A stretch of 44,194 nucleotides of DNA from Thiorhodococcus mannitoliphagus (GTDB lineage Bacteria; Pseudomonadota; Gammaproteobacteria; Chromatiales; Chromatiaceae), in assembly GCF_010915725.1 (NCBI RefSeq), contig NZ_JAAIJR010000039.1, positions 1 through 44,194 on the forward strand. Direction: 5' to 3'. A program made the translations under genes and the position numbers. Shown one piece after another: positions 27,177-36,101 of this stretch (its first letter is position 1; the number at the start of each line of letters is the position of its first letter). The notes under the pieces are model-generated. The model was not told the origin of the DNA and did not search any database. It saw only the letters and a list, made by a program, of their open reading frames with translations.

Positions 27177-28160
27177 TCAGACGTCGTCGTAGACGACTTC
27201 GAGCGACGGCTTGGCGATCGCCGCCGCATCACACATGTCTTCTGGCTGCGCCGGCTCCAACTTGACGTGGCGCCCGACATCGTCGCCCTTGAACAGATCC
27301 AGCAGGGCCTCGTGCTCCAGGGGTTTCGGACGCACCGGCGGCGCCTCCGCAACATTGGTCGCCAGCTCACTGAACAGCGGCGCCCAGTCCCCGCCAGGCC
27401 GGCCGATGATCTCGTAGTTGGCGCTCTTGCGGCGGATCTCCTCGTGCGCCGGGATGGTGGCCAGCACGGGCACGCCGACAGCATTCGCAAAGGCCTGAGC
27501 CTCGCCCGTCCCGTCGTCCTTGTTGATCACCATGCCCGCGACACCGACGTTGCCGCCCAAACCCGTGAAATACTCCACGGCCGAGCAGACGTTATTGGCG
27601 ACATAGAGCGATTGAAGATCGTTGGAGCCAACGATGATGACCTTTTGGCACAGGTCGCGCGCAATGGGCAAACCAAAGCCGCCGCAGACCACGTCGCCCA
27701 AGAAGTCCAGCAAGACATAGTCGAAGTCCCACTCGTGGAAGCCCAGACCTTCCAGCAGCTCGAAGCCATGAATGATCCCGCGCCCGCCGCAGCCGCGTCC
27801 GACCTCGGGTCCGCCAAGCTCCATGGCGAAGACACCATCACGCTTGAAGCAAATGTCGCCAATGGCCACCTGCTCGCCAGCGCGCTTCTTCTCGCTGGAG
27901 ACCCCCAGGATGGTCGGGCAGTTGCGACCACCGAACAGCAGGGTCGCGGTGTCGCTCTTGGGGTCGCAGCCGATCAGCAAGACCTTCTTGCCCTGCTGAG
28001 CCATCATGTAGGAGAGGTTGGCCAGGGTGAAACTCTTACCGATGCCGCCCTTTCCGTAGATGGCAATGATCTGAGTTTCTTTGATCGCCGGAGCTGCGGC
28101 CGGATCCGTTGATGCTTGCCGCGACGCGGTCAGCGCGGGACCTTTGACGGGTACATTCAC
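27177..28160 (-). CDS. bchX: Chlorophyllide a reductase iron protein X
   Basis: A 327-residue NifH-like ATPase that passes electrons to BchY-BchZ. The deviant Walker A is YGKGGIGKS (about residues 35-43). The two cluster cysteines that bridge the homodimer are in VGRGCGGRG (about 124) and DVVCGGFG (about 159). A GTG at 28160 is chosen as start: GGAGAG lies seven bases before it and it overlaps the bchC stop as GTGA. A longer form from TTG 28175 is possible. The N-terminal 30 residues before the P-loop are a non-conserved extension. Confidence 0.96.
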   Translation of the reverse strand: MNVPVKGPALTASRQASTDPAAAPAIKETQIIAIYGKGGIGKSFTLANLSYMMAQQGKKVLLIGCDPKSDTATLLFGGRNCPTILGVSSEKKRAGEQVAIGDICFKRDGVFAMELGGPEVGRGCGGRGIIHGFELLEGLGFHEWDFDYVLLDFLGDVVCGGFGLPIARDLCQKVIIVGSNDLQSLYVANNVCSAVEYFTGLGGNVGVAGMVINKDDGTGEAQAFANAVGVPVLATIPAHEEIRRKSANYEIIGRPGGDWAPLFSELATNVAEAPPVRPKPLEHEALLDLFKGDDVGRHVKLEPAQPEDMCDAAAIAKPSLEVVYDDV

Positions 28161-29125
28161 GAAATCGCTCTCCAATCAAGAATCATCTTCAGGCAGCTGG
28201 GATCACCGAATGCCGTGCGGTAGGCGCTATCGGCCTCGGTCGCGGGCACGCGATGGGTGATAAGCCCATCCAGGGACAAACGGCCAGACTCCAAAAGCGA
28301 CCGCACCGCAGCGAGATCAGACGGCTGAAACTCGGCCGCGATGCGGAAACGCGCCTCGCGCATGAACGCCGGCGGAAAGGTGAAGCAGACAGGCTGGCTG
28401 TAGAAGCCGCCGAGCACGATCTCCCCGCCCCGAGCCATGCGCGCAACCAGGCTGTCCAGGATCTCGGGATCGCCGCTCATGTCGCAGATGCGACTGTAGT
28501 CGCGCCGTGGATCATCGTCCGGCGCCATCACATCGTAGCCATAGCCCTCGGCACCTGACATCCGCGCCGGATTGGTCTCCCAAACCACCGGGCGGGAGCC
28601 CTCTCCCAGCGCCGCGATGCGCGCCAGCAAACGTCCCAGGACACCATGCCCCACGATCAGCTCGACATGGGGTGACGCGGGGCCGGCGATGGCGTGATAG
28701 GCGGTGGCCGCCAGCGCCAGCAGCACGGCCTGCTCGCCAAGTGCGTCGTCGACCGCCAGGAGACGCTTCGCGGGCACCACGACCCGTGAAGACGCCCCGC
28801 CAAAGAGACCGCGCACCTCGCCGTAGCAGACCGCACCAGGCACGAACACAGGCTGTCCGACCTCGAGACCAGCCTGGGGACCCGCGAAGACGACGCGGCC
28901 GACCGACTCGTAGCCCGGCACGAGCGGATAGCCCATTCCAGGGAATTCCGGCATGCGGCCGGACCAGAGCAGGCGCTCTGTACCCGTGCTGATGCCGCTC
29001 CACTCGATGTCGACCACGACATCCTCGTCGGTCGGCGGCGTCAGCGCCAGCGTTCTTAAGGACAGGCGCTCCGGCTCCTCGAGCACGACCGCCAAGGCTT
29101 CGAGATTCGGGATAGTAGGGCTCAA
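28157..29125 (-). CDS. bchC: 3-hydroxyethyl bacteriochlorophyllide a dehydrogenase
   Basis: A 322-residue zinc-type alcohol dehydrogenase-like enzyme that oxidises the 3-hydroxyethyl group to acetyl late in bacteriochlorophyll a synthesis. Seen: [14 protein letters not shown] at the start, [33 protein letters not shown] and [21 protein letters not shown], in BchC order. No ATG is available at the 5' end: the frame begins with TTG at 29125 and has a poor ribosome site, so a start a few codons later is possible. It is the first gene of bchCXYZ, 456 bp after crtF. Confidence 0.95.
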   Translation of the reverse strand: MSPTIPNLEALAVVLEEPERLSLRTLALTPPTDEDVVVDIEWSGISTGTERLLWSGRMPEFPGMGYPLVPGYESVGRVVFAGPQAGLEVGQPVFVPGAVCYGEVRGLFGGASSRVVVPAKRLLAVDDALGEQAVLLALAATAYHAIAGPASPHVELIVGHGVLGRLLARIAALGEGSRPVVWETNPARMSGAEGYGYDVMAPDDDPRRDYSRICDMSGDPEILDSLVARMARGGEIVLGGFYSQPVCFTFPPAFMREARFRIAAEFQPSDLAAVRSLLESGRLSLDGLITHRVPATEADSAYRTAFGDPSCLKMILDWRAIS

Positions 29126-29581
29126 AACGTGACTCGAAACAGATTGATACTGAAGGATGGGACAGTTTAACCAAAGTTGACTGTCAGTCTAGGGCGATTG
29201 GAGCGGATTTGATCTGAAATCGGTCGAGATGGCGCCGGTCGCCCGAGCGCGGCCCGCCGAGTCTGGGGCACAAAGGAGGGAAGACCAGCGAGCGAGGCTT
29301 CGCCTCAGACCGCCGCGTCATGCCATCGGGATCGCTATCGGGATCGCTATCGGAATCGGGATCGGGATCGCTATCGTCGGTTCGATCCCGATCCCGACCC
29401 TGATCCCGACGGCCTTGGATGGTCGGACGCTTCATCGAAATTTGACTCATCTGCGAGCATTTTGCGTCCTCAAGGATTCTAAACCCCGACCAGAGCGGGA
29501 TGCGTAATTTTAGGCGGCACCGGTCTCGAAAAAACTACGTTTCTCGGTCTGGACGCGGTTTAGGGCCAGGCTCGACGCAGC
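29126..29581. other. 456-bp bchC upstream region
   Basis: No gene is seen. The region holds an imperfect palindrome GACAGT...ACTGTC (about 29161-29186), an 11-base TGTCAGTCTAG shared with the puf promoter (29182-29192) and the hexamer repeat at 29325-29410. No TGT-N12-ACA site was found by eye. Confidence 0.5.
29325..29410. repeat. TCG-periodic hexamer repeat upstream of bchC
   Basis: Eight tandem hexamers of ATCGGG/ATCGCT/ATCGGA run from 29325 to 29376, followed by a reverse-complement run of GATCCC units (29383-29410). The arms can fold on each other. Like the 23621 palindrome, TCG recurs every six bases. Confidence 0.8.
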
Positions 29582-30697
29582 TCAGCCGACGCGACGAGCC
29601 ACCATGACCTGAGTCAGGAGCGGCTGACGGGTCGGGAGCTGACGCACGCGATCGAAACAGGTATCCCGCAGCATCTGCTCGATCTCCGCCGGCGTCCGCG
29701 GGCGTCCCTTGCCCATGGCGAGCAGATAGAAGCCGAAATAGGCATCACCGACCGGCTCGACGCCCCGCGTGCCGGACATGGGCTCCGCAACCAGAAGCCG
29801 CCCGCCTTCGGGCAGGGCGCTGCAGCTTGCCGCAAGAAACGACTGCGCCGTGCGGTCGTCGTGATCGTGCAGCACACGCACGAGCGACAGAATATCGGCC
29901 CCTTGCGGCAGCGGATCACGCAGCACGTCGCCGCCGATCGCCGTCGCCCGATCGGCCAGCCCTTCACGCTCGAACCGAGCACGCGCGCGCTCGGCGACGG
30001 CCGGCAAATCGAAGAGGATGACGCGCAGGTGAGGCCAGCGCTTCGCCGCCGCTACCAGGAAGGTGCCGTCCCCGCCCGCCACGTCGAGGAGACAGCGATG
30101 CTCTTTGAGCGAGTAGGCATCCAGCACCTCCGAGGCGATCAAGCGCTGCGAATCGGCCATCAGCTCCGTATAGCCCTCGACCGCAGACCCGGCGGCCGCC
30201 GCCGGAGGCTCCGAGCCGGTATAAGTCCAGAACTTCATAAGCTCGCGCTGCTCGACCTCACCGCGCAGCAAGGCCACCGGATCACGAAGGTCCGCGTAGG
30301 CCATGGCATGGTGTTCGATCATGGCGACGATTCCGGGATTACCGATGATGGCCGCACCCAGCTCACTCAAGGCGAAGCGATCACGCCCGCGCGCCTCGGC
30401 AAGCCGCAGACTCACCGCAGCCCGCAGCAGACGGCGCGCACCCTCTGGGGGCAGATTCAGTCGCCCGGCCAGATGGTCGGTCGACTGCACGCCATCGGCG
30501 AGGATATCGAACAGCCGCAGCTGCACGCAGGCAAAGAGGACTTGGGAGTAGACGAAACCGGCGACGATGTCGAACAGCTGGCGCGAGCGACGTCTCGCGA
30601 TCCAGCGCGTCAAAGGAAATGCGACGGCCCAGCGTTGAAAGCCCGGGCTCGAGAGCACACGATTACGTAGGGTGAGGAGCCGATCAGGAAGCCACAC
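29582..30697 (-). CDS. crtF: Hydroxyneurosporene O-methyltransferase
   Basis: A 371-residue SAM-dependent methyltransferase that methylates the C-1 hydroxyl made by CrtC, giving methoxy carotenoids of the spheroidene/spirilloxanthin series. A winged-helix dimerisation part (residues about 40-130: LFDIVAGFVYSQVLFA, LAGRLNLPPEGARRLL) precedes the SAM site LLDVAGGDGTFLVAAA (about 205) and VRVLHDHDD (about 280). The start codon is GTG at 30697. It is 67 bp after crtE in a crtEF pair, as in other purple bacteria. Confidence 0.95.
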   Translation of the reverse strand: MWLPDRLLTLRNRVLSSPGFQRWAVAFPLTRWIARRRSRQLFDIVAGFVYSQVLFACVQLRLFDILADGVQSTDHLAGRLNLPPEGARRLLRAAVSLRLAEARGRDRFALSELGAAIIGNPGIVAMIEHHAMAYADLRDPVALLRGEVEQRELMKFWTYTGSEPPAAAAGSAVEGYTELMADSQRLIASEVLDAYSLKEHRCLLDVAGGDGTFLVAAAKRWPHLRVILFDLPAVAERARARFEREGLADRATAIGGDVLRDPLPQGADILSLVRVLHDHDDRTAQSFLAASCSALPEGGRLLVAEPMSGTRGVEPVGDAYFGFYLLAMGKGRPRTPAEIEQMLRDTCFDRVRQLPTRQPLLTQVMVARRVG

Positions 30698-30764
30698 AGA
30701 TTTACTACCGCGTCTTGTCTCGGGCCGTCGGGGCTAAGGCGCCCCGCCCTGCTATGCGGAGGTG

Positions 30765-31634
30765 CTAGGCCGCACGCTGAGCCAGATCCTTCGGCATGAT
30801 ATGGCGGGACTCAGCCATCAGGACTTCACCCAGCTTATCGCGGCCGGGACAGGGCGGAATCGCATCGATCGCCCCCTTGACCAGTTGACGAAGTCGATCG
30901 ATGGCCCCGTCGACCCCAAGCTCGCCGGCCGCGCTCGGGCGATTGAGCAAGGCATCGCGACCCACCGGCTTGCCGACTTCCTGAGCACTGGCTGCGACAT
31001 CGCGAAGATCGTCCGCAACCTGGTACGCCTCGCCGATGCGGTCGCCAACCACGCGCCAAGCATCTGCGTCAGCGCCTGCAACCTGAGCCCCGGCAGCCGT
31101 CGCGGCCGCGAAGAGAGAGCCCGTCTTGGCACGGTGATAGTCCTCGACCGACACGCGCGGCTCGCACTCCCAGGCCTGACCGGCCGTGATGCCGTGCGGC
31201 ATACCCACGGAGCGGCTGATGGTCAGCAGCAGCGGACCGAGTCGCTCGGGGCTGGCGGCCAGGCTGCGCGCCAGATGCTCGAAGGCCAGGATGATCAAGG
31301 CGTCGCCCGCCAAGACCGCAAGGGGCTCACCGAAGGCGCGATGGACCGAGGGAACACCGCGGCGCAAGGGCGAGTCATCGAAACAGGGAAGATCGTCATG
31401 GACCAAGGAGGCACAATGCAGCAGTTCGATCGCGGCCGCCGCGGCATCGGCCGCCGCGTAGTCAGTGCTGCCGCAGGCAGCGGCCACGGCGAGGCAGAGC
31501 CTAGGGCGCACGCGCGCACCGCCAGGGAAGACGGAATGACGAACTGCTTCAGCAAGACGTGGAGGACAGCCCGAGGCAGCCACACTATCTATGGCAGAGG
31601 CCAAGGCCTGCTCGATTCTTGTTGTGGCATCCAT
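30765..31634 (-). CDS. crtE: Geranylgeranyl diphosphate synthase
   Basis: A 289-residue all-helical prenyl transferase that makes the C20 precursor for carotenoids. The first aspartate-rich motif is DDLPCFDD and the second is [14 protein letters not shown] is the usual diphosphate-binding stretch. The ATG at 31634 is preferred because GGGGGAG lies five bases before it and the reading starts MDATTRIEQAL; the frame is open for 22 further codons upstream into the promoter. It is divergent from crtD. Confidence 0.94.
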   Translation of the reverse strand: MDATTRIEQALASAIDSVAASGCPPRLAEAVRHSVFPGGARVRPRLCLAVAAACGSTDYAAADAAAAAIELLHCASLVHDDLPCFDDSPLRRGVPSVHRAFGEPLAVLAGDALIILAFEHLARSLAASPERLGPLLLTISRSVGMPHGITAGQAWECEPRVSVEDYHRAKTGSLFAAATAAGAQVAGADADAWRVVGDRIGEAYQVADDLRDVAASAQEVGKPVGRDALLNRPSAAGELGVDGAIDRLRQLVKGAIDAIPPCPGRDKLGEVLMAESRHIMPKDLAQRAA

Positions 31635-31662
31635 CGGTGCTCCCCCGGTAACCGCAGTCAAA

Positions 31663-31725
31663 TGTAAGGAATAATTGACACTTATGTGCGTCATGTACAA
31701 TAGACATCTACATCCGATGCGTCAA
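31663..31725. promoter_or_regulatory. Divergent crtE/crtD promoter with PpsR/CrtJ-like site
   Basis: TGT-N12-ACA occupies 31663-31680. On the plus strand (crtD) TTGACA (31675-31680) and TACAAT (31696-31701) are 15 bp apart. On the minus strand (crtE) TTGACG (31720-31725) and TATTGT (31697-31702) are 17 bp apart. The two -10 boxes overlap, so the genes would compete for polymerase and share the operator. Promoter calls are by eye. Confidence 0.55.
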
Positions 31726-31751
31726 CGCAAATGCAGGGAGGCCTGATTGTG

Positions 31752-33266
31752 ATGTCCACTCGAAAACTGATGCCCACCCAAAAGGCTGTCGTCATCGGAG
31801 CCGGCGTCGGCGGACTCGTCACGGCCGTCCAGCTCGCTGCCCGAGGGCTCCAGGTTCAGGTCCTCGAGCGCGCCAGCACCCCGGGCGGCAAGATGCGCGA
31901 GGTTGCTGTCGGGGCAAGTCGCATCGACGCCGGCCCCACGGTGCTCACCCTGCGCGAAATCTTCGAGAGCGTCTTCGCGGATGCTGGCGCAAGACTCGAA
32001 GATTATGTGCGGCTGGAGCCGCTCGAGATCATAGCACGCCATGCCTGGAGCGAGCATGAGCGACTCGACCTCTTCGCCGACCATGAGCGCACCGTCGAGG
32101 CGATCGGCGATTTTGCGGGCGCCGCAGAGGCCGATGGCTATCGCGCCTTCTGCAAGCAGGCCCGCATGGTCTACGAAACGCTGAATGAGACCTTCATCCG
32201 CGCCTCGCGCCCCAGCTTCCTTGGCCTCATGGGTCGCTGCGGCCTCCGCGGCTTCGGCAACCTAAGCGACATCAAGCCCTACGACAGCCTCTGGAAGATT
32301 CTCGGAGGCTACTTCAAGGATCCACGGCTGCAGCAACTCTTCGGCCGCTACTCGACCTACTGCGGCTCGTCACCCTTCCAGGCGCCAGGCACTGTGATGC
32401 TGATTGCGCACGTCGAACAGCAGGGCGTCTGGTCCGTGCCCGGCGGCATGCATCAGATTGCCCGCGCGCTGGCGAGTCTTGCCGAACAGCACGGCGCCAC
32501 CATCGAATACGATAGCGAGGTCGCCGAGATCCTCACTGAACGAGGATCGGCCACTGGCGTCCGGCTCGCCAGTGGCGAGGTCAGGCAGGCGGACGCCGTG
32601 GTGGTCAACGCCGATCCGGCCGCTGTCGCCAACGGTCTGTTCGGGAAAGCCGCAAGCCGTGCCGTCGCCCGCGTCGGACCGAGCCGCCGTTCCTTGTCTG
32701 CAATCACCTGGTGCCTGACGGCCGAAACCCGAGGCTTCCCCTTGGTGCGGCACAACGTCTTTTTCGGCGGGAGTTCCGCCGCCGAGTTCGACGACGTCTT
32801 CAAGCACGCGAGACTCCCACGCAACGGCACCGTCTATCTCTGCGCCCAGGACCGCAGCGACCAGGGCGGCGCCCCCTTGAGCGGCCCTGAGCGGCTCCTC
32901 CTGCTGCTGAATGCGCCCCCAAGGGGGGATTTGCATTCATTCGACGCAGCAGAGATCCAGGAATGTGAGCAGCGGGTGTTCTCGCACCTGGAAAACTGTG
33001 GTCTACAGGTACTCAGAGCGGCGGAGCCCTGCCTGGTCACAACGCCCACCAAGTTCGACCGGCTCTTTCCAGCAACCGGGGGTGCGCTCTACGGCCAGAC
33101 CACCCACGGATGGCGATCACCCTTCAATCGCCCCGCCTCGCGCACGCGCATTCCACGCCTCTACCTGGCGGGCGGGAGCACGCATCCGGGCGCAGGCATC
33201 CCTATGGCGGCGATGTCTGGTCGATTGGCGGCGGCCCGCCTGATCGAGGACCTCGGTTCGACTTGA
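31752..33266 (+). CDS. crtD: Methoxyneurosporene / hydroxycarotenoid 3,4-desaturase
   Basis: A 504-residue FAD-dependent desaturase of the CrtI/CrtD family. The dinucleotide site AVVIGAGVGGLVTAVQLAARG is near the N-terminus, followed by ERASTPGGKM. The C-terminal signature is LYLAGGSTHPGAGIPMAAMSG. It is assigned CrtD, not CrtI, from its overall sequence, its crtC/crtE neighbours and the presence of a better CrtI at 42310. The start may be ATG 31752 or the GTG just before it, which is seven bases after GGAGG. It is the only crt gene on the plus strand here. Confidence 0.9.
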   Translation: MSTRKLMPTQKAVVIGAGVGGLVTAVQLAARGLQVQVLERASTPGGKMREVAVGASRIDAGPTVLTLREIFESVFADAGARLEDYVRLEPLEIIARHAWSEHERLDLFADHERTVEAIGDFAGAAEADGYRAFCKQARMVYETLNETFIRASRPSFLGLMGRCGLRGFGNLSDIKPYDSLWKILGGYFKDPRLQQLFGRYSTYCGSSPFQAPGTVMLIAHVEQQGVWSVPGGMHQIARALASLAEQHGATIEYDSEVAEILTERGSATGVRLASGEVRQADAVVVNADPAAVANGLFGKAASRAVARVGPSRRSLSAITWCLTAETRGFPLVRHNVFFGGSSAAEFDDVFKHARLPRNGTVYLCAQDRSDQGGAPLSGPERLLLLLNAPPRGDLHSFDAAEIQECEQRVFSHLENCGLQVLRAAEPCLVTTPTKFDRLFPATGGALYGQTTHGWRSPFNRPASRTRIPRLYLAGGSTHPGAGIPMAAMSGRLAAARLIEDLGST

Positions 33267-33462
33267 GTGTCGTCCGCGACGACTGCCTCCGCCAGTACCT
33301 ATGGATGCGCTCGACGAAGCGGCGCCGCACGCGCGATCGCGGCGCGGCGCCTATTCCACGTCGCTTCGCCCGCAGGATGCCCGGTGCCGACTCGACCGAC
33401 TGGGTGAACCGAGGATCAACGCCAGAGAGCTTCGGCAAACCGCGCGAAGCCCTGAGCTTGGC

Positions 33463-34584
33463 TCAGCTCAATGCCCGCGGTATCCGGAAACGGATCAGCT
33501 TCTGCACCCAGCGCGAGCTAAAGCGGTCAAGACAGACGCTCTCATGCATCGCCGTCACCCGCTCACCGAGCAGATGCGTCTCCAGCACCGAGCGCGTGTA
33601 GAAGGGCGTATCCTCCAGGGTCTCGGTCACGCGCGCGGACTCCTGCGGATCCGCCCGCGTGCCGCGCCGCACCAGCCATCCCGTGTTCGGCAGCCTCACG
33701 CGCGGCGGCGGCTCGAAATGCTCCACGTCGCCGCTGGGAGCGAAGCGCAAGCCCAGAGGCGGCTTGTGCCCTTCGCGCTGAGTGACGTCATAGAGAATCG
33801 CGACGCCACCATCCTCTAGCATCGCGCGCGACCACTCCCAACTCTGGAACGCCCTTTCCAACGGCTCGGAGCCCCAGTTGGAGTCCAGGTATCCGCTGCC
33901 CGACCAGCGTAACGATGGCCGCTCGAGATCCACCTCGACATGCGCGCGCGGAGCGATCGGCGCCCAGTAATGGCGCCCCGCATTGTCGAGGCGGTACGGC
34001 TGGCCCGCCAACACGCCAGGATAGACGCGCACCGTGCCACGGATACGCGAGGGCAAGGGCACCGTCACCTCATCGATCTGGATGGTCAGACAGGTGCCAT
34101 CCCAGGACAGCGCACTCGGCCCGATCTCCAGCGAGGAGACATCCCGCCGCAGCGCGGAACGCCCCCGTTCGGTCATGCTCCAGCGTTTACACTCGCCATA
34201 GAGCGCGACATTCAGCGAGTTGTGGTTCAGCGGATCACTGTCGCCCTGCTGACGCGCCTTGAAGTAGTAGGGGGAGAAGCAACTGCCGAGCTGAGCAATG
34301 AGCGTGATCCCATGCCGCCCGTCGTCGCTGAGGGCGTCGACATACCACCAGAGGTAACCCTCCGGCATGACCGGCGCGTCGAAGCGCGGCCCGACCCCGG
34401 GCTCGCAAGCAGCAAGCAGAGCGACCTCGTCACCACCACGACCCTCGACGCCGAGCGCGCCTCCCGGCCCTTGTGGGGAGACGTCATCTCGAGCGCCCTC
34501 AATCTGGTCGCCTTCATTGCTTCCAGCCGGCCGTGCATCGTTCACCTGTAGCGCTCCGGGTTGTTGAAAGTCTAGTGCTCGCAT
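33463..34584 (-). CDS. crtC: Carotenoid 1,2-hydratase
   Basis: A 373-residue enzyme that adds water across the C-1,2 double bond of neurosporene or lycopene ends. Recognisable stretches are GYLWWYVDALSDDGRHGITLI, in parts, GSCFSPYYF, RHYWAPIAPRAHVEVDL and GYLDSNWGSEPLE. The ATG at 34584 has GGAG nine bases upstream. The first 70 residues (MRALDFQQPGALQVNDARPAG onward, in parts) are low in similarity and polar, so the conserved part starts near residue 75. The frame stays open upstream without family-like content. Confidence 0.92.
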   Translation of the reverse strand: MRALDFQQPGALQVNDARPAGSNEGDQIEGARDDVSPQGPGGALGVEGRGGDEVALLAACEPGVGPRFDAPVMPEGYLWWYVDALSDDGRHGITLIAQLGSCFSPYYFKARQQGDSDPLNHNSLNVALYGECKRWSMTERGRSALRRDVSSLEIGPSALSWDGTCLTIQIDEVTVPLPSRIRGTVRVYPGVLAGQPYRLDNAGRHYWAPIAPRAHVEVDLERPSLRWSGSGYLDSNWGSEPLERAFQSWEWSRAMLEDGGVAILYDVTQREGHKPPLGLRFAPSGDVEHFEPPPRVRLPNTGWLVRRGTRADPQESARVTETLEDTPFYTRSVLETHLLGERVTAMHESVCLDRFSSRWVQKLIRFRIPRALS

Positions 34585-34914
34585 AACGCCATCTCCAATG
34601 CAGCAAAGAATCGTGCATCGTCGGTCACCGACGCCCTGATCAAGCAGAGCAGCCGCGCCGCCGCAGTCCTGAGTACGGACATACAGGTTAGAAGCCGCGG
34701 GCAAACGCGGTAATTGCTCATCGCCGAGTTCACGGGTGTCGGTTGAACAACTGGATAAGGAAGAACAGATTGCGATGCCGCATCGGAATCCCCGAGGCAA
34801 CCGCCACCGCTGATCCCGATCAGGGAGCTGCGGAACTCGCGAAACAGAGGACCCACATGGCCTTCGCGGGACCCCGGAATAGGGAATCGCTGCAGCACCG
34901 GGTCATCGGTGTCG

Positions 34915-35043
34915 ACCTTGATCATCGTTTCGGCCGATCGCTTGTGCCTATCTGTAGCCAGGGCTTCTAGCCCTGAGATCGTCAGGCCAAGATGGCCTGA
35001 CGACAGAGTCAGCTTTGCAGCCGGCCGGAACGATGATCAAGGT
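34915..35043. repeat. 129-bp element with 22-bp terminal inverted repeats
   Basis: The outer arms begin ACCTTGATCATCGTTTCGG (34915-34936) and end with the complementary CGGAACGATGATCAAGGT (35022-35043); 21 of 22 positions match. Two perfect inner stems lie inside: CAGGGCT-TCT-AGCCCTG (34959-34975) and CGTCAGGCCA-AGA-TGGCCTGACG (34980-35002). An arm-like GATCATCGTTTCGGCC recurs at 39172-39187. Confidence 0.8.
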
Positions 35044-35124
35044 CTCAGTGTCCTTCGAGGTTTTTCAAGGTGAGGTTCGGACAGCGATTCCCAAGACATG
35101 GCACCAAGCGATTTCGACCTTAGC

Positions 35125-35220
35125 AAGTGTCCATCAATTGTTTCCCGATGCGAGGGATGCCGCCCGAAATCCCCCCTAGCCCCCCTTTGCGAAAGGGGGG
35201 AAGTTGTTGATGGACGCTTT
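35125..35220 (+). repeat. MITE-like palindromic element, copy 4
   Basis: This 96-bp element has ends AAGTGTCCATCAA and TTGATGGACGCTTT and the same core as copy 1. A six-base direct repeat CTTAGC flanks it (35119-35124 and 35221-35226). The right flank contains the TAA stop (minus strand, 35222-35224) of the membrane protein gene. Confidence 0.88.
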
Positions 35221-35221
35221 C

Positions 35222-35707
35222 TTAGCCCCACCCGTAGGTCATTGGCTTGGCCACCATCCAATAAAGGGCGGCAAGCAGCGGCACCGTCGAGAGGAGACCC
35301 CAAACCAGCCAGATGCGACTGTACTTCCGATATTCTGGCGGCACCTCGCCAATGACCGCGAATTCCTGCGCGAGACGCGCCTGCTTGACCTGGAGCGGCA
35401 CGAGAATGCCCAGCCAAACGGCTCCCGCCACGGCCAGCATCAACTGCCCGAGGACGAGCCAGGGGGTTCCGAACAGCGGCAACTGCCCCACGAAGGCAGC
35501 CCCATAGCCACCGACGACCAACAGAAAACCGCCGGACAAGGTAAATGAGAAGTCGGTTACAGTCACCAACCACTGGGCAAAAGCCATGATCTGCGTCTTA
35601 CTCGTGCGATCGGCAAACACCTTCCAGAGGGCCGTGACCGTTACGTTTCCGGCCATCAATATAATCCCTAAGATGTGCAGGGATTTAAAAAAGGGATACC
35701 ACTCCAT
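35222..35707 (-). CDS. DUF2269-like membrane protein
   Basis: A 161-residue integral membrane protein with about four helices (residues 8-26, 40-70, 80-103, 130-152). The N-terminal FKSLHILGIILMAGNVTVTALWK, in parts, with a His in the first helix, resembles the predicted DUF2269/CopD-like family. The function is unknown. It ends inside the direct repeat that flanks MITE-like copy 4. The first codon is ATG at 35707 with no strong ribosome site. Confidence 0.78.
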   Translation of the reverse strand: MEWYPFFKSLHILGIILMAGNVTVTALWKVFADRTSKTQIMAFAQWLVTVTDFSFTLSGGFLLVVGGYGAAFVGQLPLFGTPWLVLGQLMLAVAGAVWLGILVPLQVKQARLAQEFAVIGEVPPEYRKYSRIWLVWGLLSTVPLLAALYWMVAKPMTYGWG

Positions 35708-36101
35708 AAGTGACGTTCACCCCGTGGACTAGAGGACAGAAAGGTACCGATCCCTCAAGGGCGTTGACGCAGACAGTTGAGTAACCGATGCGCGCTAGCT
35801 GGAGTATGACCGGACGACTTGGGAGCCTACCAGGCATGCCCAACGATGGCGCCGACGGCCTCATTGCGGTAGACAATGCCGTTACACTGGCCAAAAACGG
35901 CGCGGCGGCCGCATTATAGTGGCGGACATCTGGGTTGTATAGGCAGCGCTACGGTAAGCAGTGGACGGTCGTCAGTGTCCCTGTGCTAGACTTCGCACCC
36001 GCGAAAATGTGCATACGCCGACGGGGCCAGTCGGGTTTGATTCGGCGATCATCGGAGCGGTACAAGGCATTGCAGATCGGCCAGACATCAGGAGGCCTGT
36101 T
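35708..36101. other. 394-bp intergenic region
   Basis: Region between two divergent genes. No gene, repeat copy or clear hairpin is seen. It presumably contains both promoters. Confidence 0.4.

Larger units (their letters stand above)
34585..35221. other. 637-bp crtC upstream gap
   Basis: No gene is supported. The region holds the 129-bp terminal-inverted-repeat element (34915-35043) and MITE-like copy 4 (35125-35220). A frame running into crtC on the minus strand is probably leader sequence. Confidence 0.55.

Noticed and set aside
24057-27192. Long plus-strand frames across bchZ and bchY
   Set aside because: They mirror the real bch genes on the other strand and have no family motifs.
34585-34925. 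Minus-strand frame running up to crtC
   Set aside because: No ribosome site, no recognisable domain and no conserved composition. It ends just within the start of crtC and overlaps the upstream repeat region, so it is treated as leader.
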